From Actinomycetota bacterium (GTDB lineage Bacteria; Actinomycetota; Actinomycetes; Streptosporangiales; Streptosporangiaceae): 6,780 nt of DNA. Under the pieces are notes generated by a model. That model searched no databases and was not told the origin of the DNA. It saw only the letters and a program-made list of their open reading frames with translations. Position numbers and translations under genes: made by a program. This document shows positions 6,721-6,780 of this stretch, piece after piece; within the stretch, counting starts at the first letter, position 1, and every line of letters begins with the position of its first letter. The DNA lies in assembly GCA_003168295.1 (NCBI GenBank), contig PMST01000701.1, positions 1-6,780 on the forward strand, read 5' to 3'.

Positions 6721-6780
6721 GCGAGACGATGCGGGTTTGACATCCTCCCTCACCTGAAGAAGGCGAGGGATTCCAGCTAC
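6721..6780 (-). ncRNA. Possible 3' end of a TnpB omega-RNA with its guide
   Basis: In TnpB systems the guide RNA is transcribed through the right end of the element and its last roughly 16 nt come from flanking DNA. If the right end is at 6737, the scaffold hairpin is 6746-6770 and the guide would be ACCCGCATCGTCTCGC (6736 down to 6721). Most of the RNA would be outside the window, and transcription is not shown. Confidence 0.35.
6737..6780 (-). mobile_element. Right end of an IS200/IS605-type (TnpB) element, body outside window
   Basis: On the minus strand the sequence reads GGAATCCCTCGCC, then a loop, then GGTGAGGGAGGATGTCAA. This is the recognisable terminal pattern of IS200/IS605-family elements carrying tnpB, with a subterminal hairpin and a final TCAA. 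The hairpin spans 6746-6770: six pairs (TCCCTC/GAGGGA), one A-C mismatch, three further pairs and a 5-nt loop. The orientation implies that the element extends rightwards past 6780 and that tnpB, if present, reads leftwards towards the regulator gene. The end lies 76 bp upstream of the regulator start. Whether the element is complete, a remnant or a non-coding derivative cannot be judged here. Confidence 0.6.

Overview
The window is high-GC DNA with short intergenic gaps. Its gene families (a BTAD/NB-ARC/TPR regulator of the SARP/AfsR type, a DrrA/DrrB-type drug exporter, and a stand-alone HATPase_c protein) point to a filamentous actinomycete (Actinomycetota). I cannot name the genus from sequence alone.

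Layout. From 692 leftwards off the left edge runs the N-terminal half of a citrate synthase. A 208-bp divergent intergenic region (693-900) holds two short inverted repeats and promoter-like elements. Rightwards from 901 is a small RsbW/histidine-kinase-like ATP-binding protein, then an ABC exporter pair (ATPase 1495-2454, permease 2451-3335, overlapping by ATGA). A very large regulator (1113 aa, 3319-6660) converges on the pair from the other strand, and the two coding regions share 17 bp. Upstream of the regulator, at the right edge, lies what looks like the right end of an IS200/IS605-type (TnpB-carrying) element, whose body is outside the window.

How the parts may work together. The exporter promoter carries copies of GTCAGCGG(GAT), mostly in an 11-bp register, and the last copy ends 8 bp before a -10-like box. 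This is the architecture known for SARP/BTAD-type activators. A SARP/BTAD regulator is encoded right next to the exporter, so the simplest reading is a local regulator-exporter module: the STAND-type regulator senses a signal through its NB-ARC/TPR part and switches on the exporter. This pairing is inferred. The repeats start inside the 3' end of the ATP-binding protein gene.

Three genes (citrate synthase, exporter ATPase, regulator) have a -10-like hexamer exactly 6 nt before the start codon and no convincing Shine-Dalgarno sequence, suggesting leaderless mRNAs. The window contains no RNA gene apart from the possible omega-RNA 3' end, no CRISPR array and no convincing intrinsic terminator.
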